Shown here: positions 12,001-20,548 of the stretch, piece by piece
Position numbering within the stretch: position 1 is the first letter of the stretch
Layout: each line of letters begins with the position of its first letter
Source of the DNA: Haliclystus octoradiatus
Taxonomy: Eukaryota; Cnidaria; Staurozoa; Stauromedusae; Haliclystidae
Assembly (NCBI GenBank): GCA_916610825.1
Contig: OU744451.1
Location: 8,933,441 to 8,997,440, forward strand
Length of the DNA stretch: 64,000 bases
Reading direction: 5' to 3'
Notes under the pieces: generated by a model
What the model was told of the DNA's origin: nothing
Database searches by the model: none
What the model saw: the letters and a program-made list of their open reading frames with translations, nothing else
Position numbers and translations under genes: made by a program

Positions 12001-14380
12001 TGTGGTGTTCCACAAGGCTCTGTGCTGGGACCAATATTATATATATTGTTTTGATTAATAGATTATGTTATCGTGTGTATTTATATTGTATTTGCGTGTT
12101 CAGTTATTTCAAGTACGTGTCCAGTTATTGTAAATTTAAATGTATTCATCGCATTTAGCATCAACGACAAGTGGGAAACTAATCGCATTTGGTGGAGATA
12201 TGAGTTTGCTTTCATTTATATGCGCTATATTTGAATTTTTTACTTTGTGGAGATAAAGTTGCTAAATCAATTACAATTAGACTGATGACAGGTGCGTCAA
12301 AAATAATATTCTTTATTAATGCTAAAATTACTTCTTGCTGGCTCAATTTTGATCAAATGAACTTCCTAAGTCAAAGCAACAGCTGTAGTATCTGATACTG
12401 GAAAGTTAATTTGTCAGTTATTTAATGAAATTTCGAGAAAATATGCCTGATCCATGTCACCTCACCGTGTCCTAAGTCTCCCCTCTAAAATGGTCGGTCT
12501 TCCGCACTAAATCTTTGAAAAATTACTACATTTATGTAATTGGTATTCTTACCCTTTTGAATCGAGCATGTTGGCTAATAAATGACATAAAATTTGTTAC
12601 ATTTGCACAACCACAATAATTTTAATAATTAAAAATGTGAAAATTGGTCCAAGTCTCCCCGGTCTCCCCTAAAGAGTAAATCAACCATCTTGGAAAACGT
12701 TCGAAACGAACTGGTTAACAATTTATATGTTATTATTATTATTCGACACGTGTTTCGTTCCTGCCAAGGGACTCATCAGAGACCTTTCTGATGTCGTAGC
12801 TCATCAGGCATCGCGCCTGAAGTCCCGCTTACGAATTGTAGAGATGGTGACAACCTTGGTGCATATCGCATGGGAAGTCCCGGTTGAATAACAACGTGAT
12901 TGAATAATCAATTGATGATTTATTATTATTACATTGGAAAATTAAAGAACGTATAATCTTACAACGAGCTGTTTTCATTTTCAGTTATCGTCTTCGACGC
13001 TTGATGGTTCATTGGAAAAGTCCAGCATTTAAACTGGCAAAACATAGGCATATATTGTATACACATCCGCTAAGAAATATCTTGCGCATTCATGGAATAT
13101 GATATCATATGTATGCTGATGATACTCAAATATACATGGCTTTTAAATCACCTGCTGTGTCTGATACAAACTATTGTCATCACATTATTGAATTATGTGT
13201 TCATGACATCAGCTTATGGATAAAAAACATGCTTAAAATGGACAATAAAAAAAATGAATTGCTCATTTTTTATCAATTTAAAGATATGTATCACCTTTCA
13301 ATTACATCAAGATTGGCAATTTAAACGTTTCTGCTTCAAAATCAGCACGAATATTAGTCATTTTGTTATTAGTTTGTACAATATACTCAAACTATAATTA
13401 GGCCTATTAGTAGTAGTTAGGCTATTAGTAGTCATTATTTTCATGTCTGTATTTCCCAATCAATTCTTTATATATAAGGAATCAAATTGTTTAAATGCTA
13501 TATTTTTAAATCACACAGCTTCAATTATGAAGATGGTGAGCATATTGAAATAAGGTCATCTGCCCTAAAAAAATTTACCTGATTAAAAAAGAAAACCAAG
13601 CATTATCCTGGAATTGTGTCTTCCAACGTTTTATACATCAAAATTGATAAAGGAACTGTCCTCTAATTCAAACATTCCTGCAGGCCCAATTATATTCGTC
13701 AGCTGGCTTATACCAAATTTTGACTAATAGTCATATTACATTCTTAAATATTAAAAAAATTTCCTAATCCGTATGTTCATCCATCAATTCGTCATTTTCT
13801 AACAAAATTTTATCAAGATTGTACCCTTATGGCCGCTGATTTTTGAACCAGTTTACAACAGCAGTTTTATTTTTCTTAAATTGGGCTTCTTTACTGAAAC
13901 AAAACAAATCCTTTCCATAGCTTTCTTTTACGGCTTTCGTAAGGGTTTCCCCTATTTGATTACCATAGCCACAGTCATAGTATCCACTTCAGCTCTCAGC
14001 AAATCAGAGGGTGTTCCCAACAAATTGATGCTCCTACATTCACGTCATATTGACTTTTTGCCACATCGTACATTGGATTGTTTCGAAAATATGTCAAATT
14101 TTGTTAACTTTTGTTGTAGTTTATAACATTTTTGTTGATGTTACTCTTTCCCATATCACAGTATTTATTAGTGATATTGACTAGAAACTTGACAAAATGT
14201 CAAACTCTGGAACTTAAGGCAAGAATAGATCAATTCGTGTACTTAAACCTTGAATAAAATTCAGTACAAAATTGAAAAATTTACTTACAAATACTTCTAC
14301 AGAACAACCAACAGTCCATGGTGGGCTACTCAATAATTCTTGCTTTGCAAGTCGATAGATCAATGATGTTTTGCCAACAC
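426..14380 (-). CDS. RABL3: RABL3-like small GTPase, two internal exons (partial gene A)
   Basis: Two minus-strand exons with consensus splice sites and compatible phases. Exon 14289-14380 (92 nt, enters phase 1, leaves phase 0) encodes the P-loop GVGKTSL followed by [12 protein letters not shown]. Exon 426-546 (121 nt, enters phase 0, leaves phase 1) encodes [10 protein letters not shown] and then [10 protein letters not shown], the DxxG switch II region, and [14 protein letters not shown]. The WTVGCSV, DVGGS and FYNS signatures are those of RABL3, an atypical Ras-family GTPase without a usual prenylation tail. The first exon (start codon and GDS part of the P-loop) was not found. Exons after 426 would lie left of the window. 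The 13.7 kb intron between the two exons is filled with transposons, including one composite whose second copy lies just upstream of the P-loop exon. The family call is firm; completeness and integrity of the gene are not. Confidence 0.75.
841..974 (+). CDS. Possible 3'-terminal coding exon, unknown protein
   Basis: A possible acceptor (CTGCTAATCAG) precedes an open frame starting at 843. It encodes 43 residues, including [10 protein letters not shown] and [16 protein letters not shown], and then TGA. The composition is acidic and helix-like, unlike the surrounding repeats. AATAAA, a poly(A) signal, overlaps the stop region at about 974. No upstream exon is visible and no family was recognised. 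It could be a chance frame or a transposon remnant. Confidence 0.2.
1002..1480 (+). mobile_element. LINE (non-LTR retrotransposon) 3' end
   Basis: The frame at 1002-1355 encodes the typical C-terminus of an animal LINE reverse-transcriptase polyprotein. It reads [22 protein letters not shown], cut here as [12 protein letters not shown] and [10 protein letters not shown], then [15 protein letters not shown] and SSKSVCTFK before the stop. It is followed by a short 3' UTR and an AATAAAAG plus (ATTC)n tail at about 1451-1480, as expected for a 5'-truncated CR1/L2/Jockey-like insertion. The reverse-transcriptase core is missing, so the copy is dead. Confidence 0.7.
1676..2660 (+). pseudogene. Decayed transposase-like gene (unnamed family with DGCAVQYKN motif)
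   Basis: A protein trace runs along the plus strand in shifting frames. It starts near [18 protein letters not shown] at 1676. About 1925-2308 gives [20 protein letters not shown], then [22 protein letters not shown], cut here as [10 protein letters not shown] and [10 protein letters not shown], then [18 protein letters not shown]. About 2320-2400 gives AKWHF and [16 protein letters not shown] in another frame. From about 2500 it gives [11 protein letters not shown]. These blocks recur in a large transposon-associated family that I remember only as uncharacterised proteins of invertebrates and fish. Several stops and frameshifts make it a pseudogene. The Asp and His in these blocks could be nuclease residues, but that is a guess. 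Confidence 0.5.
2714..4448 (+). pseudogene. THAP domain plus DDE (DDE_Tnp_4) transposase, broken by one frameshift and one stop
   Basis: The product starts with a Ser/Glu-rich N-terminus of about 95 residues. A THAP zinc finger (C2CH) follows, with CYVPHC and later CSAHF, then a Glu/Lys coiled coil, then [12 protein letters not shown]. The frame shifts in the A-run at about 3646-3653. The next frame (to 4088) has a helix-turn-helix ([15 protein letters not shown]) and catalytic blocks [13 protein letters not shown] and [17 protein letters not shown] at 4086-4088 interrupts it. The same frame resumes with [11 protein letters not shown] and [10 protein letters not shown], the remaining acidic residues, and ends at 4448 in DSDSD. 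This order (THAP, HTH, DDE) is that of ISL2EU/Harbinger-related animal transposases. Only two lesions suggest recent inactivation, or sequencing error in the homopolymer. Confidence 0.8.
4449..4613. other. Downstream flank of the THAP-DDE transposase
   Basis: AT-rich noncoding sequence containing AATAAA at about 4543, which may be the poly(A) signal of the transposase transcript. No terminal inverted repeat could be recognised. Confidence 0.3.
4614..5147. repeat. 189-bp tandem repeat built from two diverged ~95-bp halves, 2.8 copies
   Basis: TGATGTCATTATTATTGG recurs at 4614, 4803 and (as a variant) 4992, giving a period of 189 bp. Each unit holds two related halves. One has CATATAAGGACCACC, TCTCTAGGTCAC and GTTCCAGTTATTGCTAGGCA. 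The other has GATATAAAGACCACC, TCATTGGGTCA and GTTCAAGTTATTACTAGACA. It is therefore a dimeric, higher-order minisatellite next to the THAP transposase. Confidence 0.85.
5205..5307 (-). mobile_element. LINE 3' tail (minus strand), interrupted by the Mutator-like element
   Basis: Read on the minus strand, the end is AAATAAACTTC followed by (TATC)n, a usual 3' tail of CR1/L2-like LINEs. The sequence stops at 5307, where the Mutator-like element begins. It may continue at 8538, after that element (GGGGGACAAAGTTATTTACA), but this link is inferred. Confidence 0.4.
5308..8537 (-). mobile_element. Complete Mutator-like DNA transposon with terminal inverted repeats
   Basis: GGGCAGGGTAACCCC at 5308-5322 is mirrored exactly by GGGGTTACCCTGCCC at 8523-8537, with partly matching AAAA beyond. 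The 3.2 kb between carries one intact minus-strand transposase ORF (5937-7709). About 830 bp of noncoding sequence lies upstream of the start codon and about 630 bp downstream of the stop. The right end is followed by TTAA, but the left flank is not TTAA and no target-site duplication was found. The superfamily (Mutator-like or Kolobok-like) is therefore not proved by the flanks. A truncated right end with the same TIR lies at 14576-15300. Confidence 0.8.
5937..7709 (-). CDS. Mutator-like transposase, 590 residues, intact
   Basis: A single uninterrupted frame starts at [21 protein letters not shown] basic start leads into a Ser/Thr/Gln-rich, probably disordered stretch to about residue 75. 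A Cys block CCQYCGF ... FTCSCEES at about 110-145 may bind zinc. The catalytic part begins with [13 protein letters not shown] (probable first Asp). A Cys/His cluster CSICALG ... DHICKKNH follows, then [13 protein letters not shown] (second Asp) and [24 protein letters not shown] near residue 490 probably holds the last acidic residue. The C-terminus is a Lys/Arg stretch (SDKKKKRK) that looks like a nuclear localisation signal. The block order fits the animal Mutator-like transposase domain. An intact frame inside matching TIRs means it could still be active. The gene sits in the antisense-to-plus direction, the same orientation as the host RABL3-like gene. Confidence 0.85.
   Translation of the reverse strand: MGRRKSNARKFHGNRFTGRLTRSTSNLSSDSQQSSTSSSSSNENECDNQPSTSLSTSAVPTDSQPSSTSATASASKLPTLEFLSAPTENHDTITGNRIFNVCTLISFITNLCCQYCGFKLEFDEERLLGVASTLKFTCSCEESNSNLLSSSNSEGTRRKQINDRLQFATFENGLHYEGAKRFCALLDLPCPVTKPHWDDNKNRILRAFDVVAQKSMKDAADEVKAEKGNEVTVSCDGTWQKRGFVSKNGIITVATVNGKSSKLVDYEVLTNYCSICALGEKAPTDHICKKNHTGSAGAMETVGVTNIFNRSEEQYGLQYTGYLGDGDSKGYASVSGADPPIYINKEITKLECVGHIQKRMGRRLMTLVNDCKKKKYKLEKGKVTKGISGKGKLTKKVIHRIQGHYGAAIRKHCGDEKAMRTAIWAIYNHKAGDHKKCGDWCNVKTGKVDSVPTLPPYVIKEMKPVFDGLAHTDLLSKCLHGGTQNVNESFHHQIWSLCPKEVFVGIERIRLAVASAAIQYNNGKLAKLPVLAHLGVSDSRYTTDYLRAGDKTRIKNSEVSDKKKKRKINQESAYASRKDYAPGLAADTEN
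8701..8724. repeat. (TA)n microsatellite
   Basis: A pure TA run inside the duplicated composite. Further TA runs at about 8918-8944 and 9057-9090 flank the right arm of the fold-back element. Confidence 0.9.
8840..8881 (-). ncRNA. Hammerhead-ribozyme-like motif, left arm
   Basis: On the minus strand the order is CTGT, CTGATGA, a stem II (CGTT with AACG, closed by a T-T pair), GAAAC, a short loop, GTA, and ACAG, which pairs with CTGT as stem I. This is the hammerhead core order with GTA as cleavage triplet. The T-T at the base of stem II is non-canonical, so activity is uncertain. Confidence 0.4.
8987..9028 (+). ncRNA. Hammerhead-ribozyme-like motif, right arm
   Basis: On the plus strand: CTGT at 8987-8990, CTGATGA at 8991-8997, stem II CGTT/AACG, GAAAC at 9012-9016, loop TTCAA closed by AC and GT, triplet GTA ending at 9024, and ACAG at 9025-9028 pairing with CTGT. 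It is the mirror of the motif in the left arm. Assignment is by eye from the known hammerhead consensus. Confidence 0.4.
9313..9940 (-). pseudogene. YqaJ-type nuclease (exonuclease-like) remnant, frameshifted
   Basis: Two overlapping minus-strand frames make one protein trace. The first (about 9940 to 9557) reads [18 protein letters not shown], then [27 protein letters not shown] and [11 protein letters not shown]. The second (9570 to 9313) reads [37 protein letters not shown] and [14 protein letters not shown]. The GASPD...EFKCP and YYYQCQG blocks are the PD-(D/E)xK nuclease signature of the YqaJ recombinase family. In animals such proteins occur as a second ORF in ISL2EU and related DNA transposons. 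A frameshift around 9560-9570 and the missing N-terminus make it a pseudogene. The same break is present in the second copy. Confidence 0.75.
9941..10319 (+). other. Coding-like remnant upstream of the piggyBac fragment
   Basis: Two overlapping plus-strand frames hold protein-like text ([16 protein letters not shown]; then [20 protein letters not shown] and [14 protein letters not shown]). It looks like the C-terminal part of a transposon-encoded protein, but I do not recognise the family. The frames change near 10140. Confidence 0.3.
10320..11400 (+). pseudogene. piggyBac-type transposase remnant
   Basis: The trace begins [20 protein letters not shown] at about 10320. The frame at 10446-10736 reads [34 protein letters not shown] and [14 protein letters not shown], matching the first catalytic block of DDE_Tnp_1_7 (piggyBac) transposases. 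After several stops, the C-terminal block [17 protein letters not shown] and YQRKV lies at 11310-11398. A 180-200 bp insertion flanked by a 16-bp direct repeat splits the gene (11100-11310). It is inactive and lacks its N-terminus. Confidence 0.8.
11100..11310. mobile_element. Small insertion with 16-bp target-site duplication inside the piggyBac remnant
   Basis: TAGAAATGCCTTGGAC occurs at 11100-11115 and again at 11295-11310, and the transposase trace is continuous if one copy and the intervening DNA are removed. A target duplication of this length points to target-primed retroposition. The insert (GTTTACGACAGCAGTTTTG...) is related to 13848-14030. Confidence 0.5.
12057..13060. mobile_element. 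Insertion inside the LINE, carrying a hammerhead-like motif
   Basis: About 1 kb of noncoding DNA interrupts the RT between the PQG-like block and the YADD block. It holds repeated phrases (AAGTCTCCCC, GGTCTCCCC), a TTATTATTATT run, and on the minus strand a hammerhead-like core at 12745-12779. No ORF was found. Retrozyme or Penelope-related origin is possible because both carry hammerheads, but no reverse transcriptase of that type is visible. Confidence 0.4.
12745..12779 (-). ncRNA. Hammerhead-ribozyme-like motif with very short stem III
   Basis: Minus strand: CTGATGA, stem II GTCCC / GGAAC around a 6-nt loop (one C-A mismatch, canonical G-C at its base), GAAAC, loop ACGT, then GTC. The GAAAC-ACGT-GTC arrangement matches the minimal stem III known for hammerheads of Penelope-like elements. 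Stem I pairing is weak, so this copy may be decayed. Confidence 0.4.
13578..14288. other. Unique spacer between the two duplicated copies
   Basis: No gene was found. 13848-14030 is related to the insert at 11117-11294: both have a GTTTAC(A/G)ACAGCAG block followed by AAACAAATC and CCATAGCTTTCTTT, which suggests the same repeat family. The remainder is AT-rich noncoding DNA of the RABL3-like intron. Confidence 0.4.
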
Positions 14381-15457
14381 CTGAAATCAATCAATAACCA
14401 TATACAGTCAAACCTGCTATAATATGCTAACCAAAATACCCAACCCCCTGTCTATATAGCAGTCACCTGTCTACTGTGACTACTTCAGAAATATATATAA
14501 ACAAATTATTACTTCGCTAGTTCTTTTTTCTTTTCTTTTGTTTTATTCATCATCATCATTTTACCACAAACCCACGCAACACTTCATATGATAAGCAGAT
14601 CAAATAAGAAACAAATATATCAGACATAAATTCTTACCTTTATGATGTTCAGCCTCGAAAAATATCAAAGGACCGACCAACTTGTTGATAAATAAAACGT
14701 TCCAAGGATTTCCAAATGTTTTCTACTTGTTAAACTGAAAATTCCTTTTACTATAATGCTAACAAGCAACTTTTTATTCTTATTTCGCTGTAAAAACAGG
14801 GTGGGAATAAAATCAGCTGTGATGAAAACGAAGATCCGCCATTATGAACTCCAACGCATTCTATCACGTGACAGACTCTAAACCAATCAGCTTTTCATGC
14901 ATCTCATTATAAATATTGGCCTATTGTTCTGGATTGAAAAGCAGCCAATATTTGACAGCTTGTAGCTACTCAAGGGCTGTAAACAGCAAACTAAGAATAC
15001 CATTGTTTTCAAGTTCAAAGTCTAAGCAACAAAATGATATGCGCCATGTTCATTTTGAACCTTCGTAGGAGAAACGGTAAAAGTTGAAAATGATCAGGAA
15101 AATTGCTCAAGTTTTGCGGAAAATAATCAAATTATCTCCAATAAGGTAACAAAAAACGCTTTTTTCTACAACATATCAACTTCGAAGTAAAAAATAGTTT
15201 ACATATTTCGAATATATATATATTTAACTACAACAAGAGAAAAAAATCAAAAATTCGATTTTTTTTAGAAAACTTTGGATTTTTTGGGGTTACCCTGCCC
15301 TTAAGCAGTTTTGCTTGTTTATTGGGGGACAAAGTTATTTACATTTTGATTTACTTAACAATAAAAACAAATGAATAAAAAGAGGAAGTCATAAAAAGAA
15401 AGTAAAGTGAAAAAATAAAAGCAAATGTAAAAGGAAGAAATATGTATATAGGGCCTA

Positions 15458-15492
<35 letters not shown>

Positions 15493-15569
15493 GTTTCAAA
15501 TTTAATAAAAATTTAAAAGTATTGGCAGGTGAACAGTGCTCAATGCTTGTAAATAGCAGAGCGGTAAAT

Positions 15570-15678
15570 AATAATAGAGTCAAGAAAGACACACCATTTT
15601 TGCTGTTACTTGAAGTTTCACGTTGTTAAACGATCATCAGACAGAATACAATTAAAAAATTTTTTTTAATTAAAAAAG

Positions 15679-15712
<34 letters not shown>

Positions 15713-15822
15713 ATAGAGTCAAGAAAGACACACCATTTTTTTAATTGTATTCTGTCTGATGATCGTTTAACAACGTGAAACTTCAAGTAACAGCAAAAAT
15801 GGTGTGTCTTTCTTGACTCTAT

Positions 15823-15826
<4 letters not shown>
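15570..15826. mobile_element. Second copy of the fold-back MITE
   Basis: Duplicate of the element at 8805-9061. Its hammerhead-like motifs lie at 15603-15644 (minus) and 15752-15793 (plus). The two-base offset change between the arms comes from TA-run length. Confidence 0.85.
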
Positions 15827-15856
<30 letters not shown>

Positions 15857-16077
15857 CTTTTCTAGGCCTACGGATGTTAGGTCATATGTGCAACACAGTC
15901 ACAGATCTACAATATTCACTTCAACAGGTTTTTTTAAATAAATTTTTATAAGATAAGTCCTCAATAATTTCCAATATTGCAGGTTGACTGTTTTACACAA
16001 GTATTACATGTTATTATTATGTGATATCATAATCTGATTAAACATCATTTATTCTATACAAAAATCTGCAAAAAAAA

Positions 16078-16705
16078 TTATTCTTCGATTGCAGGCAATA
16101 AAAACTCCTTGAAAAATTCATTGAGTTCAGGTAGGATAGTATCATTCCAGGATTTGGCATCTCCTTCGATCCGTTCGATATGCATATCACGAGTAGTATA
16201 TACAACAAAATCAATCCAAGAAAGTTGCGCAACGTTCATAACTCCTTGGCATTGATAATAATAAACACTTTTGCGTTTCAATGTAGGTGTGTTATTTTCC
16301 AACCTTAGATAAAATGACTTGTCATTTATACACACACGCTTCTCTAATTGTAATATTCCTCATTTTGTAGGGACACTTAAACTCTAGCCCATCAACAAGG
16401 GTATCACCATCAAATAGCAATGCATCTGGACTCGCACCAAGCCATGGCCATTTTGGGTTGATAATTAATCCAGATTGAGTAGCAGTATAACTTGACTGTG
16501 CCATATACTTGTCCAATGCAACCTTTTCGTTATCAAGACCCCACTTGAGTTGTACAGGCATTTTATTTGACGGACCCTTCTTTCTTTTTAAAACTTCGTC
16601 CAGTATGCTTTTGTGGTATATGGTCTTCCTCCTGTTCATAATTTTACCAAACATAGATGCTGTCAATTGCTTAGCTCGCTCCCTTATACCACATAGCTGA
16701 GCATG
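16078..16705 (-). pseudogene. YqaJ-type nuclease remnant, second copy
   Basis: Same protein trace and same frameshift as the first copy 6765 bp to the left, in frames 16322-16705 and 16078-16335. The shared lesion shows it was already dead before duplication, unless the repeat is an assembly artefact. Confidence 0.75.
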
Positions 16706-17084
16706 AAATTGAAATTATTGACAAAGACATAAACAATAATGTAGAAAATGTGTCTGACAAAATTCAGCAGATTGTAGCTGACGAAATGTTACCATCGTCA
16801 TCTACCGTAGTAATAAACAACACAAAGTCATCCGAAAAAAGACAAGTGATAGACAAAAGTTTGCTGAAGTTAAAGTTGGTGCAGATAGCCGTAAATATTG
16901 TGGAATGGGTGACAATATCAGAGAAATGGCAACGTCATTAGCTGCTCTGCGTTTGATGTTATCTGATGATGATATGGACAAATTATATTCCGTTATAAAT
17001 TCATACGCAGAAACTAAAGTGGAAATCAATAGACCATGTCGTACGTTTAAATTGATTCTTATTTCAAAGTCAGAACTTGGCAGT

Positions 17085-18165
17085 ATTGATTGCTCAGGGA
17101 ATTGATAAAGGACCCATTGTGAAAGAATACTGGTCCACCAGTGACTTTTACACGTAAGTTGATACATAAAAGTATTTCCTAGGGCTAGGTTTGAAGCTAT
17201 ATACCATACCATGCTTCATGTGGGAGAGGAGTCAGATGGGAATCGTAATTCTGGTAAAGAGAAAATTGAATCTTATATAAATCTTTTGTTGTCAAAATTC
17301 CAAAAGGTGTTCTACACCTTCAAAGAAGTAAGCATTGATGAAATGGTCATTAGATGGAAAGGCAGGTGGAAATATAAACAGCATAACCCTAACAAGCCTG
17401 CAAAATACCATATCAAAATGTTTGGACTTGGCGATGCTGCAACTGGGTATGTTTACAATATCTTGACATACTTTGAGTCACACACGTCGTATGTTCTCTG
17501 ACAATGGGAACAAGAGGCATGCGCAGAAAATATTTGAAATATGTTGGCCACCCTTGAAGGGGAATCACATTTAAGCAGACCGATGCTACATGACCCATGC
17601 TCTAATAAAATTTCTGAATGATAGAAAAATTTACTATACAGGAACACTGAACAGGAACAGAGTGTGGTTCCCCAGAAGTAAAAACCCCTAACAAAATCAT
17701 TGTGTAGCTAAATATTATAAGGAAGTCACTGAATCTGGTTCTAATACATCTGATGGGATTTTAACAGCAATTTGAAGAGATGCTAAAAGCTAAAAGCTTT
17801 GTATAATTGTATTGACGTATGCTATTGCAGAAAATGTCACTGTTCAGCGTCCACTCAAAGAAGTAGAAATGCCTTGGACGGTTTACGACAGCAGTTTTGT
17901 TTCTATTTTCGGTTCATTCTTTAACAAAACAAATCTATACCATAGCTTTCTTTGGCGGATTTCTTAAGGTTTCCCTCATATTCAATAGCAACGGCCACAG
18001 TATGCAATCCTTCTATTGCTCTACTTCAGTTCAATTTGTCGAGCGTAAACGCAAGGAAATAGAAATGCCTTGGACAGTGAACAATTATAATAGAAACATG
18101 AATGGATGTGATTTAGCTGATCAGATGACATCACATTATCCCCAGTATCAGAGAAAAGTTTAAAA
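17085..18165 (+). pseudogene. piggyBac transposase remnant, second copy
   Basis: Copy of the remnant at 10320-11400, with the same stops and the same nested insertion. The frame 17211-17501 carries the [13 protein letters not shown] block. The C-terminal GCDLADQM block ends at 18163. Confidence 0.8.
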
Positions 18166-18180
18166 ATGGTGTAAAAGAGG

Positions 18181-20172
18181 TTGAGTAAAAAATCATGTGG
18201 ACTTCATCCTATCTCTTCTACTTTATTGAGGAGCTGTCTAGTTCCTTTAGTTTCAGTTTTAATGAAACTAATCAATGTTTTTTTGAAATATGGCATTGTT
18301 TCTGACAACATGAAGAAGGCTTTACTAGATCCAACGCTCCAGTCAAATCAAACTTTCTTGATCATACAGTTTATGGAAATCATCGACCAATCTCCAACAT
18401 TTTGTTTATTTCGAAATCATGTGAAAAATTTGTTGCATTGCAATTAAATGATCTCTTTGATAATAATTTCAATGAAACATATCAAAGTGTGCTCATAAGC
18501 CTTGTCATAGTACAGAGTCAGCTCTGAGTTCAGAATGATGTTCTGAGAGTACCGGCAATAGATAATAACAACTGTGTCATTTTGCTATTATTAGATCTGT
18601 CTGCTGCTTCTGATACAGTGGACCATGGTATTTTATTGCATCGTTTTTCATCTGAGTTTGGTATAAATGGCATTGTCTATTCTTGGTTTGAATAATATCT
18701 TGTTGATCATAAACAAACTGTATGTATTGAGTATACTTGCTCATCCAGCCGTCCTTTATTAATCATGTGGTGTTCCACAAGGCTCTGTGCTGGGACCAAT
18801 ATTATATATATTGTTTTGATTAATAGATTATGTTATCGTGTGTATTTATATTGTATTTGCGTGTTCAGTTATTTCAAGTACGTGTCCAGTTATTGTAAAT
18901 TTAAATGTATTCATCGCATTTAGCATCAACGACAAGTGGGAAACTAATCGCATTTGGTGGAGATATGAGTTTGCTTTCATTTATATGCGCTATATTTGAA
19001 TTTTTTACTTTGTGGAGATAAAGTTGCTAAATCAATTACAATTAGATGATGACCAGGTGCGTCAAAAATAATATTCTTTATTAATGCTAAAATTACTTCT
19101 TGCTGGCTCAATTTTGATCAAATGAACTTCCTAAGTCAAAGCAACAGCTGTAGTATCTGATACTGGAAAGTTAATTTGTCAGTTATTTAATGAAATTTCG
19201 AGAAAATTATGCCTGATCCATGTCACCTCACCGTGTCCTAAGTCTCCCCTCTAAAATGGTCGGTCTTCCGCACTAAATCTTTGAAAAAATTACTACATTT
19301 ATGTAATTGGTATTCTTACCCTTTTGAATCGAGCATGTTGGCTAATAAATGACATAAAATTTGTTACATTTGCACAACACCAATAATTTTTAATAATTAA
19401 AAATGTGAAAATTGGTCCAAGTCTCCCCGGTCTCCCCCTAAAGAGTAAATCAACCATCTTGGAAAACGTTCGAAACGAACTGGTTAACAATTTATATGTT
19501 ATTATTATTATTCGACACGTGTTTCGTTCCTGCCAAGGGACTCATCAGAGACCTTTCTGATGTCGTAGCTCATCAGGCATCGCGCCTGAAGTCCCGCTTA
19601 CGAATTGTAGAGATGGTGACAACCTTGGTGCATATCGCATGGGAAGTCCCGGTTGAATAACAACGTGATTGAATAATCAATTGATGATTTATTATTATTA
19701 CATTGGAAAATTAAAGAACGTATAATCTTACAACGAGCTGTTTTCATTTTCAGTTATCGTCTTCGACGCTTGATGGTTCATTGGAAAAGTCCAGCATTTA
19801 AACTGGCAAAACATAGGCATATATTGTATACACATCCGCTAAGAAATATCTTGCGCATTCATGGAATATGATATTCATATGTATGCTGATGATACTCAAA
19901 TATACATGGCTTTTAAATCACCTGCTGTGTCTGATACAAACTATTGTCATCACATTATTGAATTATGTGTTCATGACATCAGCTTATGGATAAAAAACAT
20001 GCTTAAAATGGACAATAAAAAAAATGAATTGCTCATTTTTTATCAATTTAAAGGATATGTATCACCTTTCAATTACATCAAGATTGGCAATTTAAACGTT
20101 TCTGCTTCAAAATCAGCACGAATATTAGTCATTTTGTTATTAGTTTGTACAATATACTCAAACTATAATTAG
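18181..20172 (+). pseudogene. LINE reverse transcriptase fragment, second copy
   Basis: Copy of 11416-13324, with the same insertion between about 18822 and 19828. Small indels leave the YADD exon-like frame slightly longer here (19861-20172, [15 protein letters not shown]) than in copy 1. This shows that at least one copy has indel changes or errors in this part. Confidence 0.75.
19514..19548 (-). ncRNA. Hammerhead-ribozyme-like motif, second copy
   Basis: Identical core to that at 12745-12779 (CTGATGA, stem II, GAAAC, ACGT loop, GTC) within copy 2 of the duplicated block. Confidence 0.4.
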
Positions 20173-20348
20173 GCCTATTAGTAGTAGTTAGGCTATTAGT
20201 AGTCATTATTTTCATGTCTGTATTTCCAATCAATTCTTTATATATAAGGAATCAAATTGTTTTAAATGCTATATTTTTAAATCACACAGCTTCAATTATG
20301 AAGATGGTGAGCATATTGAAATAAGGTCATCTGCCCTAAAAAAATTTA

Positions 20349-20548
20349 NNNNNNNNNNNNNNNNNNNNNNNNNNNNNNNNNNNNNNNNNNNNNNNNNNNN
20401 NNNNNNNNNNNNNNNNNNNNNNNNNNNNNNNNNNNNNNNNNNNNNNNNNNNNNNNNNNNNNNNNNNNNNNNNNNNNNNNNNNNNNNNNNNNNNNNNNNNN
20501 NNNNNNNNNNNNNNNNNNNNNNNNNNNNNNNNNNNNNNNNNNNNNNNN
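20349..20548. other. Assembly gap, 200 Ns
   Basis: The run is exactly 200 unknown bases, so it is a scaffold join of arbitrary size. It separates the duplicated transposon block from the A20-like gene, whose 5' exons are missing. Confidence 1.

Larger units (their letters stand above)
11416..13324 (+). pseudogene. LINE reverse transcriptase fragment split by a 1-kb insertion
   Basis: The RT trace starts [20 protein letters not shown] at 11416 and continues (with frame changes) through [14 protein letters not shown]. It reaches [20 protein letters not shown] at about 11815, then a degenerate [14 protein letters not shown] block at about 12005-12050. It resumes at about 13060 with the catalytic YADD box ([13 protein letters not shown]) at 13109. 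Between 12057 and about 13060 lies unrelated DNA. The blocks fit CR1/Jockey-group LINEs. Multiple stops make it dead. Confidence 0.75.
7813..13577. repeat. Copy 1 of a ~5.77 kb near-identical direct duplication
   Basis: The segment starts at GCAACACTTCATATG inside the Mutator-like element and ends at CTAAAAAAATTTA. It repeats at 14576-20348. It contains the Mutator right end, a fold-back element, the YqaJ remnant, the piggyBac remnant and the interrupted LINE. About the first 4.45 kb matches base for base except a 2-bp difference in a TA run. The last 1.3 kb carries about ten single-base indels. Confidence 0.95.
14576..20348. repeat. Copy 2 of the ~5.77 kb direct duplication, cut by the assembly gap
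   Basis: It matches 7813-13577 at an offset of 6763-6768 bp. It begins with the truncated right end of the Mutator-like element (TIR at about 15288-15302) and repeats every downstream remnant, including shared stops and frameshifts. It ends exactly where the Ns begin. Confidence 0.95.
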
